Made by a program: the position numbers and the translations under genes. 25,464 bases of DNA from Endotrypanum monterogeii (taxonomy: Eukaryota > Euglenozoa > Kinetoplastea > Trypanosomatida > Trypanosomatidae): positions 54,345 to 79,808 of the forward strand of contig CM007328.1 in NCBI GenBank assembly GCA_000333855.2. Reading direction: 5' to 3'. Below are positions 1-9,011 of the stretch, in pieces. A model generated the notes under the pieces. The model searched no databases. It was not told where the DNA came from and saw only the letters and a program-made list of their open reading frames with translations. Within the stretch, counting starts at the first letter, position 1. Every line of letters starts with the position of its first letter.

Positions 1-8
1 ACACACAC

Positions 9-9
<1 letters not shown>

Positions 10-43
<34 letters not shown>
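10..43. repeat. (TA)n microsatellite
   Basis: A perfect run of about 17 TA units directly follows a short ACACACAC run at the window edge. Such dinucleotide tracts recur in nearly every intergenic region of this window and are typical of Leishmaniinae spacers. Confidence 0.95.
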
Positions 44-44
<1 letters not shown>

Positions 45-159
45 CATTTATAGCTCTAGAAGTGAATCAAGACATCCGTGCGGTGTTTTGAATTTATTAG
101 TATTATTACTCGCCTCTCTTTCTGTGTGTGTGTGTAAGTATATAGATACATATTTATTT

Positions 160-181
160 ATTTATTCCTTTTTTTTTCCAG
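160..181 (+). promoter_or_regulatory. Candidate spliced-leader acceptor (distal) for the first gene
   Basis: A T-rich pyrimidine tract (TTTATTCC followed by nine T) ends in CCAG with AG at 180-181, the classic trypanosomatid trans-splice acceptor layout. If used, the leader would carry an ATG at 191 and others before the main start at 513, so it is less attractive than the site near 334. Inferred from pattern only. Confidence 0.4.
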
Positions 182-300
182 TATATGCTTATGTATAGGA
201 TTGTACCGCGTTTCTGTTTCGCTGTCTTTAGCCTGTTTTCACACACTCACACACACCATCTCTTCCCCAACCCTCTTTGTCACCGGCTACGTCTACTGTA

Positions 301-334
301 CTGCTCCCTCCCACCTGTCCACTTCTCGGCTTAG
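301..334 (+). promoter_or_regulatory. Candidate spliced-leader acceptor (proximal) for the first gene
   Basis: A C/T-rich tract of about 30 bases is followed by GGCTTAG with AG at 333-334. Splicing here would give a leader of about 180 nt containing one short upstream ORF (462-503). A third possible AG lies at 502-503, which would remove that ORF. The choice cannot be settled without transcript ends. Confidence 0.45.
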
Positions 335-461
335 CTTACGCTTCGGCACAACCCTCTGGAAGCCCGGGACGGCCTCAGACGACTCTCGAGTTGAAGCTAC
401 GGTGACCTCCACACGCCTAGATCGCCGGTGTGCTTCTGTGTGTGTGTGTGCGTGTCTCTTG

Positions 462-503
462 ATGGATAAACCCGCTAGTATCTTCCCCACGCGTTCTGCA
501 TAG
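462..503 (+). other. Short upstream ORF in the leader of the first gene
   Basis: An ATG at 462 opens a 13-codon frame that stops with TAG at 501-503, nine bases before the main ATG at 513. It is in the predicted 5' UTR if the acceptor near 334 (or 181) is used. It could dampen translation of the downstream gene, but there is no evidence that its peptide is functional. Confidence 0.35.
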
Positions 504-512
504 CCCACCGCG

Positions 513-1172
513 ATGCTTCGTTATTGCTGCGGTGCCGCCAACACGACGGCAACGAGGGCCACCAAAAATGTTCTCATGTTTGGTGCCCGCTGCATTGCGA
601 GTGAATTCAAAGACATCCGCCCGCGTAACGGCGGTGCCGCGCCACCGCCCTCGATTAGCTACAACGAGCCCATATTGCCAATGGACTTCAACCCGCACAT
701 TGAGTGGTTCGAGTACCCGAAAGAAATATTCGATCCCAAGTTCCCGTACACTCGCGAGGAGAGCATCCGCATGACGGAGGAATCGTGGGAGAGCACGATG
801 GACGACATGGCCAGCAGGTATGGTATGCGCCTAAACATGTCCTCGAAGCCCACCTTCTGGATGGCGTGGGGCATCATGTTTTTCTACAGCTGGTACACCC
901 TCTGGGGCTGCTACCGAGCCATGGGCACGGAACCCGGCTGGTCTCACTTCAAAAATGTTGTGCTGAATCAACCGGTGGTGCCAGTGCTGGAGAAGGATGA
1001 CATATACCTAGATCAGTGGATGAGGCCCGAAATGCGGGAGAAATTCAGCCGCTACGATCGCTTCTGGAACTGGAAGCCGTTGGTGAAACGTGATGGCGCC
1101 AAAACAACGTGGCAGATTGCGATGCAGCACATCGACGAGTCGGAGTGGCGCCACATGACCAGTCGCTGCTAG
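513..1172 (+). CDS. Tryptophan-rich, probably mitochondrial single-pass membrane protein
   Basis: A 219-residue protein whose family I do not recognise. The first 30 residues contain Arg and Lys but no acidic residue before E31, along with Ala, Thr and Cys, as in a mitochondrial targeting presequence. One hydrophobic segment at about 114-136 (starting TFWMAWGIMFF) is long enough to span a membrane. About a dozen tryptophans are scattered along the protein, many in aromatic clusters such as IEWFEYP near 63-69 and RFWNWKP near 183-189. The C-terminal 80 residues are charged and soluble-looking. A single-pass protein with a presequence and aromatic-rich flanks fits an accessory subunit of a respiratory complex or ATP synthase in the inner membrane, but that is inference. 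The ATG at 513 is the first ATG in this frame after the last upstream stop. The stop is TAG. Confidence 0.8.
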   Translation: MLRYCCGAANTTATRATKNVLMFGARCIASEFKDIRPRNGGAAPPPSISYNEPILPMDFNPHIEWFEYPKEIFDPKFPYTREESIRMTEESWESTMDDMASRYGMRLNMSSKPTFWMAWGIMFFYSWYTLWGCYRAMGTEPGWSHFKNVVLNQPVVPVLEKDDIYLDQWMRPEMREKFSRYDRFWNWKPLVKRDGAKTTWQIAMQHIDESEWRHMTSRC

Positions 1173-1374
1173 AGGTCAACGCCTCGAGCAAGCATCCGGC
1201 CTTGGCTATGATAGTTATATATCGACAGATGTTTCCAAAAAAAAAAATCCCGTTGGAAGAGTGCATTCCCGACAGACAAAAAAAAAGGAGGGGAGGGAGG
1301 GAGGGCTTTGGAACAGGTAGCCTACATAGGAATGGCGGTCTATGCGGGATCCCTGTGTCACCCCCCCCCTCCCT

Positions 1375-1398
1375 CACACACACACACACACACACACA
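1375..1398. repeat. (CA)12 microsatellite
   Basis: A perfect 24-bp CA dinucleotide run follows a C-rich stretch in the 3' UTR region of the first gene. Confidence 0.95.
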
Positions 1399-1495
1399 TG
1401 AACATCCTCCCCTCCCCCGGCACTATCTGAAGGGCTTTTTTTTGGGGGGGGGGGTTCATGCACAGGAAGCTGTAACGATTTTCTTCGTCTGCGCT

Positions 1496-1535
1496 CTTCA
1501 CCCCTCTTTTTTTTTTTTCTTGAGGAGGGGTGAAG
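1496..1535 (+). other. Perfect 11-bp inverted repeat with a U-rich loop
   Basis: CTTCACCCCTC at 1496-1506 is exactly complementary to GAGGGGTGAAG at 1525-1535, with an 18-base mostly T loop. In RNA this makes a stable hairpin presenting a U-run in its loop, inside the likely 3' UTR of the first gene. A U-rich loop could bind an RNA-binding protein. Trypanosomatids lack bacterial-type terminators, so it should not be read as a Rho-independent terminator. Confidence 0.7.
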
Positions 1536-1623
1536 CGTTTGTCAAGGCCAAGTCGTCGATACACACACATTTCTGTAGGACATCACATTTGGCAGAGAAC
1601 ACATCTAGAACTATACACCTCTG

Positions 1624-1627
1624 TATA

Positions 1628-1663
<36 letters not shown>

Positions 1664-1665
1664 TG
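1624..1665. repeat. (TA)n followed by (GTAT)n microsatellite
   Basis: About six TA units run directly into about seven tandem GTAT units and then a short TGTG tail, a compound microsatellite in the spacer. Confidence 0.95.
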
Positions 1666-1905
1666 TGTCTGCGTGTGTGTTGATACGCCTTACATTTCGG
1701 AACTCATGCGGCAATGTAACGTTTCCTCCCTCTTCTCTGAACCTCCCCTTTCCATACACAAACACAAACACAAACACGTACGTTCTTGGCTAATGGTGTG
1801 CGGGGTATATATTCAGTAGAGTGTAGCAGGGACGTCTACACGCGCCTCCCCACCCCACCCTATTCAACCCCGCTGCCTCCCTCATACCCAGCTCCTTCTT
1901 CGTAC

Positions 1906-1926
1906 ATATATATATATATATATATA
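1906..1926. repeat. (TA)n microsatellite
   Basis: A short perfect TA run flanked by ACACAC, in the spacer before the second gene. Confidence 0.9.
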
Positions 1927-2050
1927 CACACTCAATCCATTCCCCAGCCACCAGACTCAAACACCGACGGGCGTTAGCTTTTCTGTATCTATTGCAGAGT
2001 GCATGTGTGTGTGCACCAAGCGAGGTTATGTCCGGCTGTGCCAGTCCTGA

Positions 2051-2101
2051 ACCCCCCCCCCATCCTCCAGTTCCTTCCTCCTCTCGTTTCCCCTTTGCGA
2101 G
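2051..2101 (+). promoter_or_regulatory. Candidate spliced-leader acceptor for the second gene
   Basis: A poly-C run followed by a long C/T tract ends at GCGAG, with AG at 2100-2101. An earlier AG interrupts the tract at 2069-2070. Either site leaves a leader with no ATG before the main start at 2138, the nearer one giving about 36 nt. This supports the assigned start. Pattern-based inference. Confidence 0.55.
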
Positions 2102-2137
2102 GATCGCACCGGCGAAAGAAGTTATCGCTCCGCTGTA

Positions 2138-5100
2138 ATGGACTTCTCCGATATTTCATCCCCTAAAGACTTGGGTCACACACGGTTTGTGGCGAACCGC
2201 GAGGGCCCCAATGATAACACGGCCCATGTGGGTGTGCGCAAATCAATGAAGGCTTCGCTGGCGCCACAGTTGTGTCTGGACTCACTGTCGCATACTGCGG
2301 TGATCCCGAGCAGCCCGCAGCCGCCTGCCCCCTGCAGACCGTCACTGACGGTGCGTACGACCAACACGCAGCTGGCGAGACGACGCAGTGCTCGAAGCCG
2401 TCTTCGATATGGCACAGATTCTATCCACGTCGATGAAAGCCCGTCAAGAGAGTACATCGCCTCTGAAAGGGTTGCGCAAGCCTCACTGGGTCGCGCCGCG
2501 CCTAGCGACGACGAGAGCGCCGCTCGTTTTCAAATGAAAGGGCACACTCATCCCCAAAACGAAGCCGACGCGTCTACCGAGGGAGCCATGTCCGTCAGCC
2601 CAGCACCGCTCTGCTCGCCGTCACGGACGATAGCGGTCGCTACGCCCCAGGAGGAGACCTCGAAGACGATTGTTCTGCTGCGCCATTCATGTGGTAACAG
2701 AACACGTATCCTATACTCGGACGGTCACGTTGAGACAAAGATCTCTATTCACTCGGCCAACTTCAAAGAGCGACATCTGCGCGCAGCTGCCACGGTGAAC
2801 CACGGTCGCCGCGGCGCCGACAGCCAAAAAAAGGCCCCACCCAAACCACTCCTGGATACTGTCAAGAGCGGGAAACGGTTTCCCCCTCCGCCCCTCTCAG
2901 AGAACGAGCCGTGGCTGATCGAGTCATATAACGCCGTTGCAAAAATCTATCAACAACCAACACCCCCTCTGCTCGAGTTGAGTGCGCCGCCGTCAGCACG
3001 CGCCTCTCTCTTCTCCAATCGATCCTCCCACACAGCAGAGCAGGGGATCCTGTCGCCGATCGCACCTTTGTCGACTCCACCAGCGGAGTCGGTCTCCACG
3101 GCATCCCTTGTGACTGCGCAGACGGCCCCGCTGCGCATGTCGCTGAAGCAGCGGAAACCACCATCCACCACCGAGATCGCGATTAGCCTTCCCACCCGAG
3201 AAAGCATGTCACAGGCCTCCACTGGCCATTACGTCGACAGAAGCGAAATCGAAGGTGCCAGCGGGCCTTCAGAGAGGGATAATACCAGTGACGATGGGAT
3301 CAGAGGATCTCTCCGTCCCCTGGAAGCGACTCAGTCACTGACATTCACCGCCGCCGCTACCCTGGCGAGTATCTCAGACGACACGCGGGAGAAGGTCGTG
3401 GCGCTGCAGAAGCGCATTCGAACCGAAATGGCAGTGGAGCACTGCACTCGCGCCAAGGCGTTCGCAGAGCGTTTCGCCCGCGACATCTCCGCCTCGCCGT
3501 CGCTGTTTTCTCTACGGTTTCCCTTCAAACCCCTCTCGGAGCTTTACGCCTATGCAGATCGTCCCTCCCCAGATCACGTCCCAACCTCCGTATCGCCGTC
3601 CAGCATACAGAGCACAGACCTGCCCAGCGAATCCTATCTTGGACGCCCTAGAGACTTCAGCTCCTCAAGCGTGGTCGGGGAGCGGACGTCTACCTCTGTC
3701 GGCCACGCACCGCCGTGGCAACAAATACCCGATGTTCTTCTTCCCCACGCGCAGGTCACCTCCCCGTCTGGCTTCACTGTCCCGGAGCTTCTTCAGGATC
3801 GTTTGCTTCCTCGTGAAACACCAGCACTCCAGCTCAAAATGAAGGAGCTGATCACCACACGCGGACTCCTCGAGGCGGATGACTCACCCGTGTGTCGCCT
3901 CACTGTCTCCTTCGTGTGGTACGTCATCCTGCGATGCCGCAAGGCCCATCGGGAACAGTCTTTGGTCGATGACTTCCGTCGCCTCTCACGGGCTCTCTCC
4001 AACGCCTTTCCTCACGTTGTACTAGGCGAGGCGTTGCCACCGCTGGATGTGCTGCAGCAGCTGCTGGTGGAACTCATCACCTGCTCACGCTACTCGACGG
4101 ACATCGAAAAAACACTGTATGCCGCAGATGTGACAGCCAACGCAGCGAGTTCCGACAGTCCTGGGGTGGAGGCAAGGAAGTCAGGGAAGCAAGACAATGG
4201 GGGCACGACGCTGCCCAAGATCTCCGTCACACAGACCCCACAACAGCTGCCCCATCCGGAGAACGTGAACCTCACCACATCACTTCTGCCGCTGCACCTT
4301 CCACTACAGGAGCACAGTGCCTACTTCCCCTTGTTGTTGAGTCCAGCATGGTCGAAGCTGGTGCAGACAGGGCCCTTACATCTCGCTGGCAGGGGCCGTC
4401 GTCGAGAGTCGATGCTGCGGCACGCAGAAGGGCGGACACCGCACCCACAACTCGATCATCTTCAGCAAAAGCAACGAGGAGGGTTGCTCCCAGCGGCCAA
4501 TGATTTGGATATTCTTCGTGGGGTCTATCATGATTTGTGGCTGCACTACAGCGAATACGTGCAACTGTCCCTCTACGAGGAACTCCTGTACAAACAACTA
4601 GGTCGGCAGTTCGCTCTCTTCGTTGTACACCTACACAGAGGACACACAGCAACTGAGGCGTCGTCGGCGTCCGCTGTCCTCAACCCCGCGGGGAGCACGC
4701 TCACCAGCACCACGAACGACGCCATGGGGGGCGGCCCTCGCACGAGTCCACGCGACACACACACATCGTCAAGCCTCACCTTCACCGCCGCGGCCAGCAA
4801 TACCGTCGCTGGTGCATCTGCCGCTTCGCCTGAGGTCATAGACAGCGTTCTTAACTCGACGTTGCTGCTCATGGCACACGCTACCTACTACAACTGTGTC
4901 TTTTGTTTCCCCAACGACTTCTTTGCCGGCATGTTTGACGAGGAATTTCGTTCAGATGTGATGCGCTGGATCTTCTTCTGCTGCCACGGTGTCGTCCTGA
5001 CCCATGTCCATGTGCGGCACTGGCCAGTGCCCATCAAGGGTGATCACGCGGATGCGCAGCACAAGCGCCGAGAGGCCATCAAGCGTGAGCTGGAGTCTCT

Positions 5101-7504
5101 GGGACTGTTGCCGCCAGATGAGCAGCACCCGGTGGACCCTTGTCACGACGCTGCCATCCCCACTGAGACAGCAAAGCCCTCACTCTCTGTCTCGTTCAGC
5201 ACCATCGCAGAGAGTGGCGGTCTCGATCTTGGCGCGCTGGCGGAAAACAGCGAAGCTCGACTGGCCTACGAACTCGACAAATATGGCCGCTCCGTTGCAG
5301 GGCGCATGACAGAGCTCAAGCGGTGCATGGCACGTCTCCAAAAACGCCACGTTGTAACGGGCTTCCCAACTCTTGATGGCACCGGGCCCCTGCCGCGCGG
5401 TGGAAATGCCTCTGCTACGTTATATCAGGTAAGCCCCCCCAGCTCTACAACGAGCTCGACGGTCGTGTCAACGCAGCATCCCTCGTGCTCAAGTGATCGG
5501 ATGAAGGCTGCCAAGTTGTCTGCCCGGCAGGAGAAGCCCCACGCCAGCGTCTCTGTCCAATCAATCTTAGCCACGGACGCAGAGACGTCGGCCATCCCCA
5601 GATCATCCATGGCAAAAGAGGGCTCCTTGCCACATCCACCCCTCTTGCATGCCCCGAAAAGAAGCTCGCAGCAGGGGTCTCAGCTAGGTCTCAGCACGTT
5701 GAATGGACCTGGAGGACGGCCGACGCCCTCGCGACCTCGGGGTCTGTCGGCTGGTGGGACAGGCGCAGCGGCCTACCATGATCGGCAGGAGGGTGCCCGT
5801 GCTCAGTACCGTACCAGTGCCGCTGCAGCAACCGGCATAAATCTCGTAAAATTGGTTGCAGAGGTTCGAGGCGGGGGTGACAAGGGCGGTGCCAGAGGTG
5901 TAGCAGCGTCAACGCCAGGTCGGGAGGGCATCGGTGAAGTGGCTTCCTCGGCAGGCGCGGTACAAAGTGGTACTGTCCCCTCGAGTGCCGGTGGGGGTGC
6001 GGATCCTCATACAGCGGATGTGGACGCCCCACATGATCACGAAGAGGAGGGCGCGGTTCCTGTGGAACAGAAGAGGCAAGGCACTCGAAGCCAGCAAGTC
6101 CGCTGCTCACTACTGTCGTCCTACCCGCTCTGCGTGTGTCCCGCGCTCATACGCGACTACTGGCTGGTGATGCTTCTGCGCGCCTCCCTCTGGTGGACCA
6201 CGCGGACGGCAACTGCAACAGCAACAGCGATCGCCGGTGCTGAAGTCGCCAAGAGAAATTACGAAGTCCAGCAGCTGAGTGTGCAGCTGGTGTTGTGGCC
6301 ATTCATGCCGGTGGGTGTGGATGGGAAAGCTCTGCCTCGTCAGGATGTGTGTCGCCTCCAAATGGAACCCTGGCGAGGCCTCTTCACCGCAGTGATTGCG
6401 GTGCCGCCCATCAGCAAAGAAGCGCAGCAGGCGGTGCACCAGATCGAGATATGCGGCAGGCTACTACGCCAGCAGCAGGCACACCTCTACAGAATAATTG
6501 AGCTGCAAAACCATCTCCAGCAGCAGAGCCAACAACCCTTTTCCCCGGGGCACTCGGAAGAGCGGCTCGCGTTGGCGCTGGCTTTGTTGAAGCCAACCGT
6601 AAATTTGGATATGTCGCTGAGCGAACCCACGGTTGGCATTGACCCACTTCAAATGCGAAGCATCGGCAGCATTGGGCGGGGCAGTGGCAACGCGGTCAGC
6701 TTCACGGACTTGGCCTGCGGTAGCCCGGCATTGCTGCCGGCCATTGCTCCAGAAAACATGGCAGCGCTGAGCGCGTCGGGTGCGACACCAAAGCTGGTGG
6801 CCACCAGCACCTCTCCCATCTCCAATCAGCGACGCAACGTTATCGGGGACACGTATCAGGGCAGCACCTCTCCCTTCTCCATGATGTATTCCTCCTACTT
6901 CATGGCTTCTTCGAGCCCACCGCCAAATTTTCCCGTGCAAAACCAAGCCCACCGCATCGGCGCGGTGGGCAGCAACAGTCAAAGTGAATCGGTCGAGGGA
7001 GCGATGCCGGACTCCACCTTGATCCTGCCCTCTCTGGCTCGCTCCCCCCCAAATCTATCACTCGAGCAAGGTATTGCCACGAACTCGACAACCACTTCGG
7101 GAGAAGCGAAGACGCGCAGCGGCGTCAAGAGGAGTAACGTCAGGAAAACGAGGGGCATGAAGCGTCACTTCCCCAATACCTTCTCCATCACATCCTTCTC
7201 GGACGAAGAAACGAAACTCTGCCCGCACCGTGTGGGCCCCTTGTTGAGGGAGGCGACCAGCCGGCACGCGCAGCTGCTAACCGAAATGGGGATGATCGAA
7301 AAACGAGATCAAATTGCGCGACAAAACTACGTCACTCAGCACCTGAAGCTCTCTAACGCAGTTGCCTACACGCAATCAGAGGCGATGACGCGGCGCTATC
7401 GCACCCACAGTCGCTTGGCGCTGGAACGGCTGCAGTGCAGTGATCTTCCGGACACGGCATCGGTCCGCGGGACGGCAGAGTGTGTCAAGGATTTTAAACC
7501 ATGA
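2138..7504 (+). CDS. Large hypothetical protein with helical islands in low-complexity sequence
   Basis: A 1788-residue protein I do not recognise. Long Ser/Thr/Pro/Ala-rich, probably disordered stretches separate ordered-looking islands. These are a basic segment at about 178-218 (starts TIVLLRHSCG), a helix at about 415-451, a helical block at about 585-660 (contains SFVWYVILRC), a helical block at about 789-835 (contains LYEELLYKQLG), an aromatic/Cys-rich helical block at about 898-960 (contains FDEEFRSDVMRWIFFCC), a segment at about 1323-1357 with LLRASLWW, a Gln-rich coil near 1429-1469, and a charged C-terminal helical region near 1698-1767. The 789-960 part weakly recalls the PPP1R36 family of ciliary PP1-associated proteins, but I would not annotate it so. 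There is no signal peptide or clear membrane segment. The start is the first ATG after the splice-acceptor tract. Confidence 0.85.
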   Translation: MDFSDISSPKDLGHTRFVANREGPNDNTAHVGVRKSMKASLAPQLCLDSLSHTAVIPSSPQPPAPCRPSLTVRTTNTQLARRRSARSRLRYGTDSIHVDESPSREYIASERVAQASLGRAAPSDDESAARFQMKGHTHPQNEADASTEGAMSVSPAPLCSPSRTIAVATPQEETSKTIVLLRHSCGNRTRILYSDGHVETKISIHSANFKERHLRAAATVNHGRRGADSQKKAPPKPLLDTVKSGKRFPPPPLSENEPWLIESYNAVAKIYQQPTPPLLELSAPPSARASLFSNRSSHTAEQGILSPIAPLSTPPAESVSTASLVTAQTAPLRMSLKQRKPPSTTEIAISLPTRESMSQASTGHYVDRSEIEGASGPSERDNTSDDGIRGSLRPLEATQSLTFTAAATLASISDDTREKVVALQKRIRTEMAVEHCTRAKAFAERFARDISASPSLFSLRFPFKPLSELYAYADRPSPDHVPTSVSPSSIQSTDLPSESYLGRPRDFSSSSVVGERTSTSVGHAPPWQQIPDVLLPHAQVTSPSGFTVPELLQDRLLPRETPALQLKMKELITTRGLLEADDSPVCRLTVSFVWYVILRCRKAHREQSLVDDFRRLSRALSNAFPHVVLGEALPPLDVLQQLLVELITCSRYSTDIEKTLYAADVTANAASSDSPGVEARKSGKQDNGGTTLPKISVTQTPQQLPHPENVNLTTSLLPLHLPLQEHSAYFPLLLSPAWSKLVQTGPLHLAGRGRRRESMLRHAEGRTPHPQLDHLQQKQRGGLLPAANDLDILRGVYHDLWLHYSEYVQLSLYEELLYKQLGRQFALFVVHLHRGHTATEASSASAVLNPAGSTLTSTTNDAMGGGPRTSPRDTHTSSSLTFTAAASNTVAGASAASPEVIDSVLNSTLLLMAHATYYNCVFCFPNDFFAGMFDEEFRSDVMRWIFFCCHGVVLTHVHVRHWPVPIKGDHADAQHKRREAIKRELESLGLLPPDEQHPVDPCHDAAIPTETAKPSLSVSFSTIAESGGLDLGALAENSEARLAYELDKYGRSVAGRMTELKRCMARLQKRHVVTGFPTLDGTGPLPRGGNASATLYQVSPPSSTTSSTVVSTQHPSCSSDRMKAAKLSARQEKPHASVSVQSILATDAETSAIPRSSMAKEGSLPHPPLLHAPKRSSQQGSQLGLSTLNGPGGRPTPSRPRGLSAGGTGAAAYHDRQEGARAQYRTSAAAATGINLVKLVAEVRGGGDKGGARGVAASTPGREGIGEVASSAGAVQSGTVPSSAGGGADPHTADVDAPHDHEEEGAVPVEQKRQGTRSQQVRCSLLSSYPLCVCPALIRDYWLVMLLRASLWWTTRTATATATAIAGAEVAKRNYEVQQLSVQLVLWPFMPVGVDGKALPRQDVCRLQMEPWRGLFTAVIAVPPISKEAQQAVHQIEICGRLLRQQQAHLYRIIELQNHLQQQSQQPFSPGHSEERLALALALLKPTVNLDMSLSEPTVGIDPLQMRSIGSIGRGSGNAVSFTDLACGSPALLPAIAPENMAALSASGATPKLVATSTSPISNQRRNVIGDTYQGSTSPFSMMYSSYFMASSSPPPNFPVQNQAHRIGAVGSNSQSESVEGAMPDSTLILPSLARSPPNLSLEQGIATNSTTTSGEAKTRSGVKRSNVRKTRGMKRHFPNTFSITSFSDEETKLCPHRVGPLLREATSRHAQLLTEMGMIEKRDQIARQNYVTQHLKLSNAVAYTQSEAMTRRYRTHSRLALERLQCSDLPDTASVRGTAECVKDFKP

Positions 7505-7562
7505 AGAGAGGAGAATGTGGAAGGGAAAGGGGAGGCGCATAGGCGCGTACCGTCTCTCTACC

Positions 7563-7567
<5 letters not shown>

Positions 7568-7601
<34 letters not shown>
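7568..7601. repeat. (GT)17 microsatellite
   Basis: A perfect 34-bp GT run a short distance after the stop of the second gene, in its likely 3' UTR. Confidence 0.95.
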
Positions 7602-7604
<3 letters not shown>

Positions 7605-8367
7605 ATGTCTGCCTGTAAAATCCGAGATACTTGTTTGTTTGCTTTCCGTATGTATATCCCTTTGATTCGTCCCGTCCTAACTCGTCGCTATCCTCCCCTC
7701 CATCCAACACACACGCGCACAAACATATACACACATATACGCGTTGTGTTCCTCTAGCACCCGGCTGCCCCCCCCCCTTTTTTTTTTTTTTGGTGGTGTT
7801 GTTCTTGGCGCACATGTATATGCTTCCCTCTTTTTTCTGCTCATACAAAATTGAATCATTTTTTTTTTTTGGCCTTTGTTGTTGATTGTTTTGATTACTT
7901 TGGCCCCCCGCCTCCGCCCCCGCCCCCGCCCCCACTCTCGTCTACACACACACACGCACATATACACTCAGAAAAAAAAAGGACAACCGACTATTTTATC
8001 CAGAAACAATTTCATTGCACAGGTAGCCAACTTCCTCCTTCCCCTCCTCCTCCTCCCCCCCCCCCCCCCGGAGAGTGTGTGTATGTGTTTGTGTGGGGAC
8101 TCAATCTCACATGAATGGCACTTACAGAGTGCTCAAGTGGGTATGTGTGTACATGTGTAGATGAGTATATCCTGGCGGCTTCTACTACCCCCCCCCACCC
8201 CTCATGTTCCCTCTCCTTTCTTTATCCTTTCACGTACAAATCTCCATCGCATAATGTCCCACCCGGACCTAATATATATATTTCTATATACCCCCCCCCT
8301 CCCCTCTTCCACTACAACTACCACACTGTCGTCTGTGTGTGTTGATGAAATACCTGGGAAACCCCGA

Positions 8368-8414
8368 TAATATATATATATATATTATATATATATATTA
8401 TAGATTATATATAT
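8368..8414. repeat. AT-rich imperfect (TA)n tract
   Basis: About 47 bases of almost pure A and T, made of TA runs interrupted by TTA and TAGATT. It is self-complementary over much of its length and could form cruciform or hairpin structures. Confidence 0.9.
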
Positions 8415-8613
8415 TCTCCACCCTCCCGATCGCACCAAATCACCCCCCCCCTCTTTTCCCTCTCTCTGTAGAGAAGACAGAAGAAAGACCTCGAGGATTC
8501 AGCCGCCACAAACGCGTATATGCGCACACACGCTGATACATATAATCGCGCAGTGTGAAGGCGGGGGAGGGAGGGAACCGAAAAGCGAAAAAACAAAACG
8601 CGCGCACAAAGAG

Positions 8614-8632
8614 TATATATATATATATATAT
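8614..8632. repeat. (TA)n microsatellite
   Basis: A short perfect TA run in the spacer before the coiled-coil gene. Confidence 0.9.
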
Positions 8633-8866
8633 TTCATTTGGGCGACGCTTCTTGCGCGAGTCTGCGCCTCCGCTGTACACCCTTGGAATTATCTGCTCGT
8701 CAACTCTTTTGCGTTTTTATTTGTTTGTGTTTGTGTTTTGCGTGCTCTTTGTGTCTGCTGAGGAAAGGACTAGGCGGGGGAACTTGAGCCTGCGTCTCGG
8801 CCATTGTCGCGCGCTCCCTGTGCCGGTGGAATCGGCTAACCCCCTCCTGGAGTACATCCATCCGCC

Positions 8867-8919
8867 TCCTTCATCAACCCTTCCCCCTTTCCTCCCCCCC
8901 CCCCCACAAAAAAAAAAAG
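8867..8919 (+). promoter_or_regulatory. Candidate spliced-leader acceptor for the coiled-coil gene
   Basis: A long C/T tract with a 13-14 base C run is followed by an A run and the first AG at 8918-8919. Other candidates are AG at 8761-8762 after a T-rich tract and AG at 8997-8998. None of the resulting leaders contains an ATG before 9012, so all point to the same start codon. Pattern-based inference. Confidence 0.5.
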
Positions 8920-9011
8920 GAACGAAATATCTTCAGGAGCCCTCATCCACCCAGCCCCCCCCCCTTCTGGTGGGCTACACACATAAACCTCTTCGAAGCA
9001 TTTCTGCCATT

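Larger units (their letters stand above)
1..512 (+). other. Intergenic / 5' leader region upstream of the first gene
   Basis: No gene is supported here. The stretch opens with a short AC run and a long TA microsatellite, followed by AT-rich DNA, a short GT run near 124-135 and a T-rich tract ending in CAG near 181. A second, C/T-rich tract ends in AG near 334. A further GT run lies at about 438-451. Short open frames in the repeats are compositional and have no recognisable protein features. The 3' part should be the 5' UTR of the gene at 513. Confidence 0.7.
1173..2137 (+). other. Intergenic region: 3' UTR of the first gene and leader of the second
   Basis: I see no gene. The spacer holds A-runs, a G-rich stretch near 1286-1303, a (CA)12 run, a T-run/G-run junction near 1437-1454, a strong inverted repeat (1496-1535), a TA-to-GTAT microsatellite (1624-1665), a TA run near 1906-1926 and a poly-C run near 2052. 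A long open frame that crosses this spacer on the + strand is made of these repeats and is not protein-like. Confidence 0.75.
7505..9011 (+). other. Intergenic region: 3' UTR of the second gene and leader of the third
   Basis: No gene is supported in 1.5 kb. It contains a (GT)17 run, C-run/T-run junctions (7769-7791), three CCCCCG-type units near 7908-7933, further poly-C runs (8056-8070, 8190, 8290, 8441, 8896), AT-rich tracts (8368-8414, 8614-8632) and a T-rich tract near 8695-8757. The frame of the third gene is open from 8652 onward but has no ATG before 9012, so the upstream 120 codons are treated as leader. Confidence 0.75.

Noticed and set aside
1496..1535. Hairpin plus T-run read as a bacterial Rho-independent terminator
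   Set aside because: The T-run is in the loop rather than after the stem, and the genome is trypanosomatid, where such terminators do not operate.
1109..1819. 236-codon + strand open frame crossing the first gene's end and spacer
   Set aside because: It starts in another frame of the first gene and is built from microsatellites and homopolymer runs (Thr-His, Tyr-Val-Cys-Met repeats). It is not protein-like.
7558..7967. Overlapping short frames over the GT and C/T runs
   Set aside because: Products are dipeptide repeats such as Thr-His and Val-Cys and poly-Lys from simple repeats. No splice acceptor or domain supports them.
8652..9011. 120-codon N-terminal extension of the coiled-coil protein containing a signal-peptide-like hydrophobic stretch
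   Set aside because: The extension begins with TTG, has no ATG, and lies over T- and C-rich tracts that look like splice-acceptor signals. The hydrophobic residues come from T-rich codons. The first ATG is at 9012.
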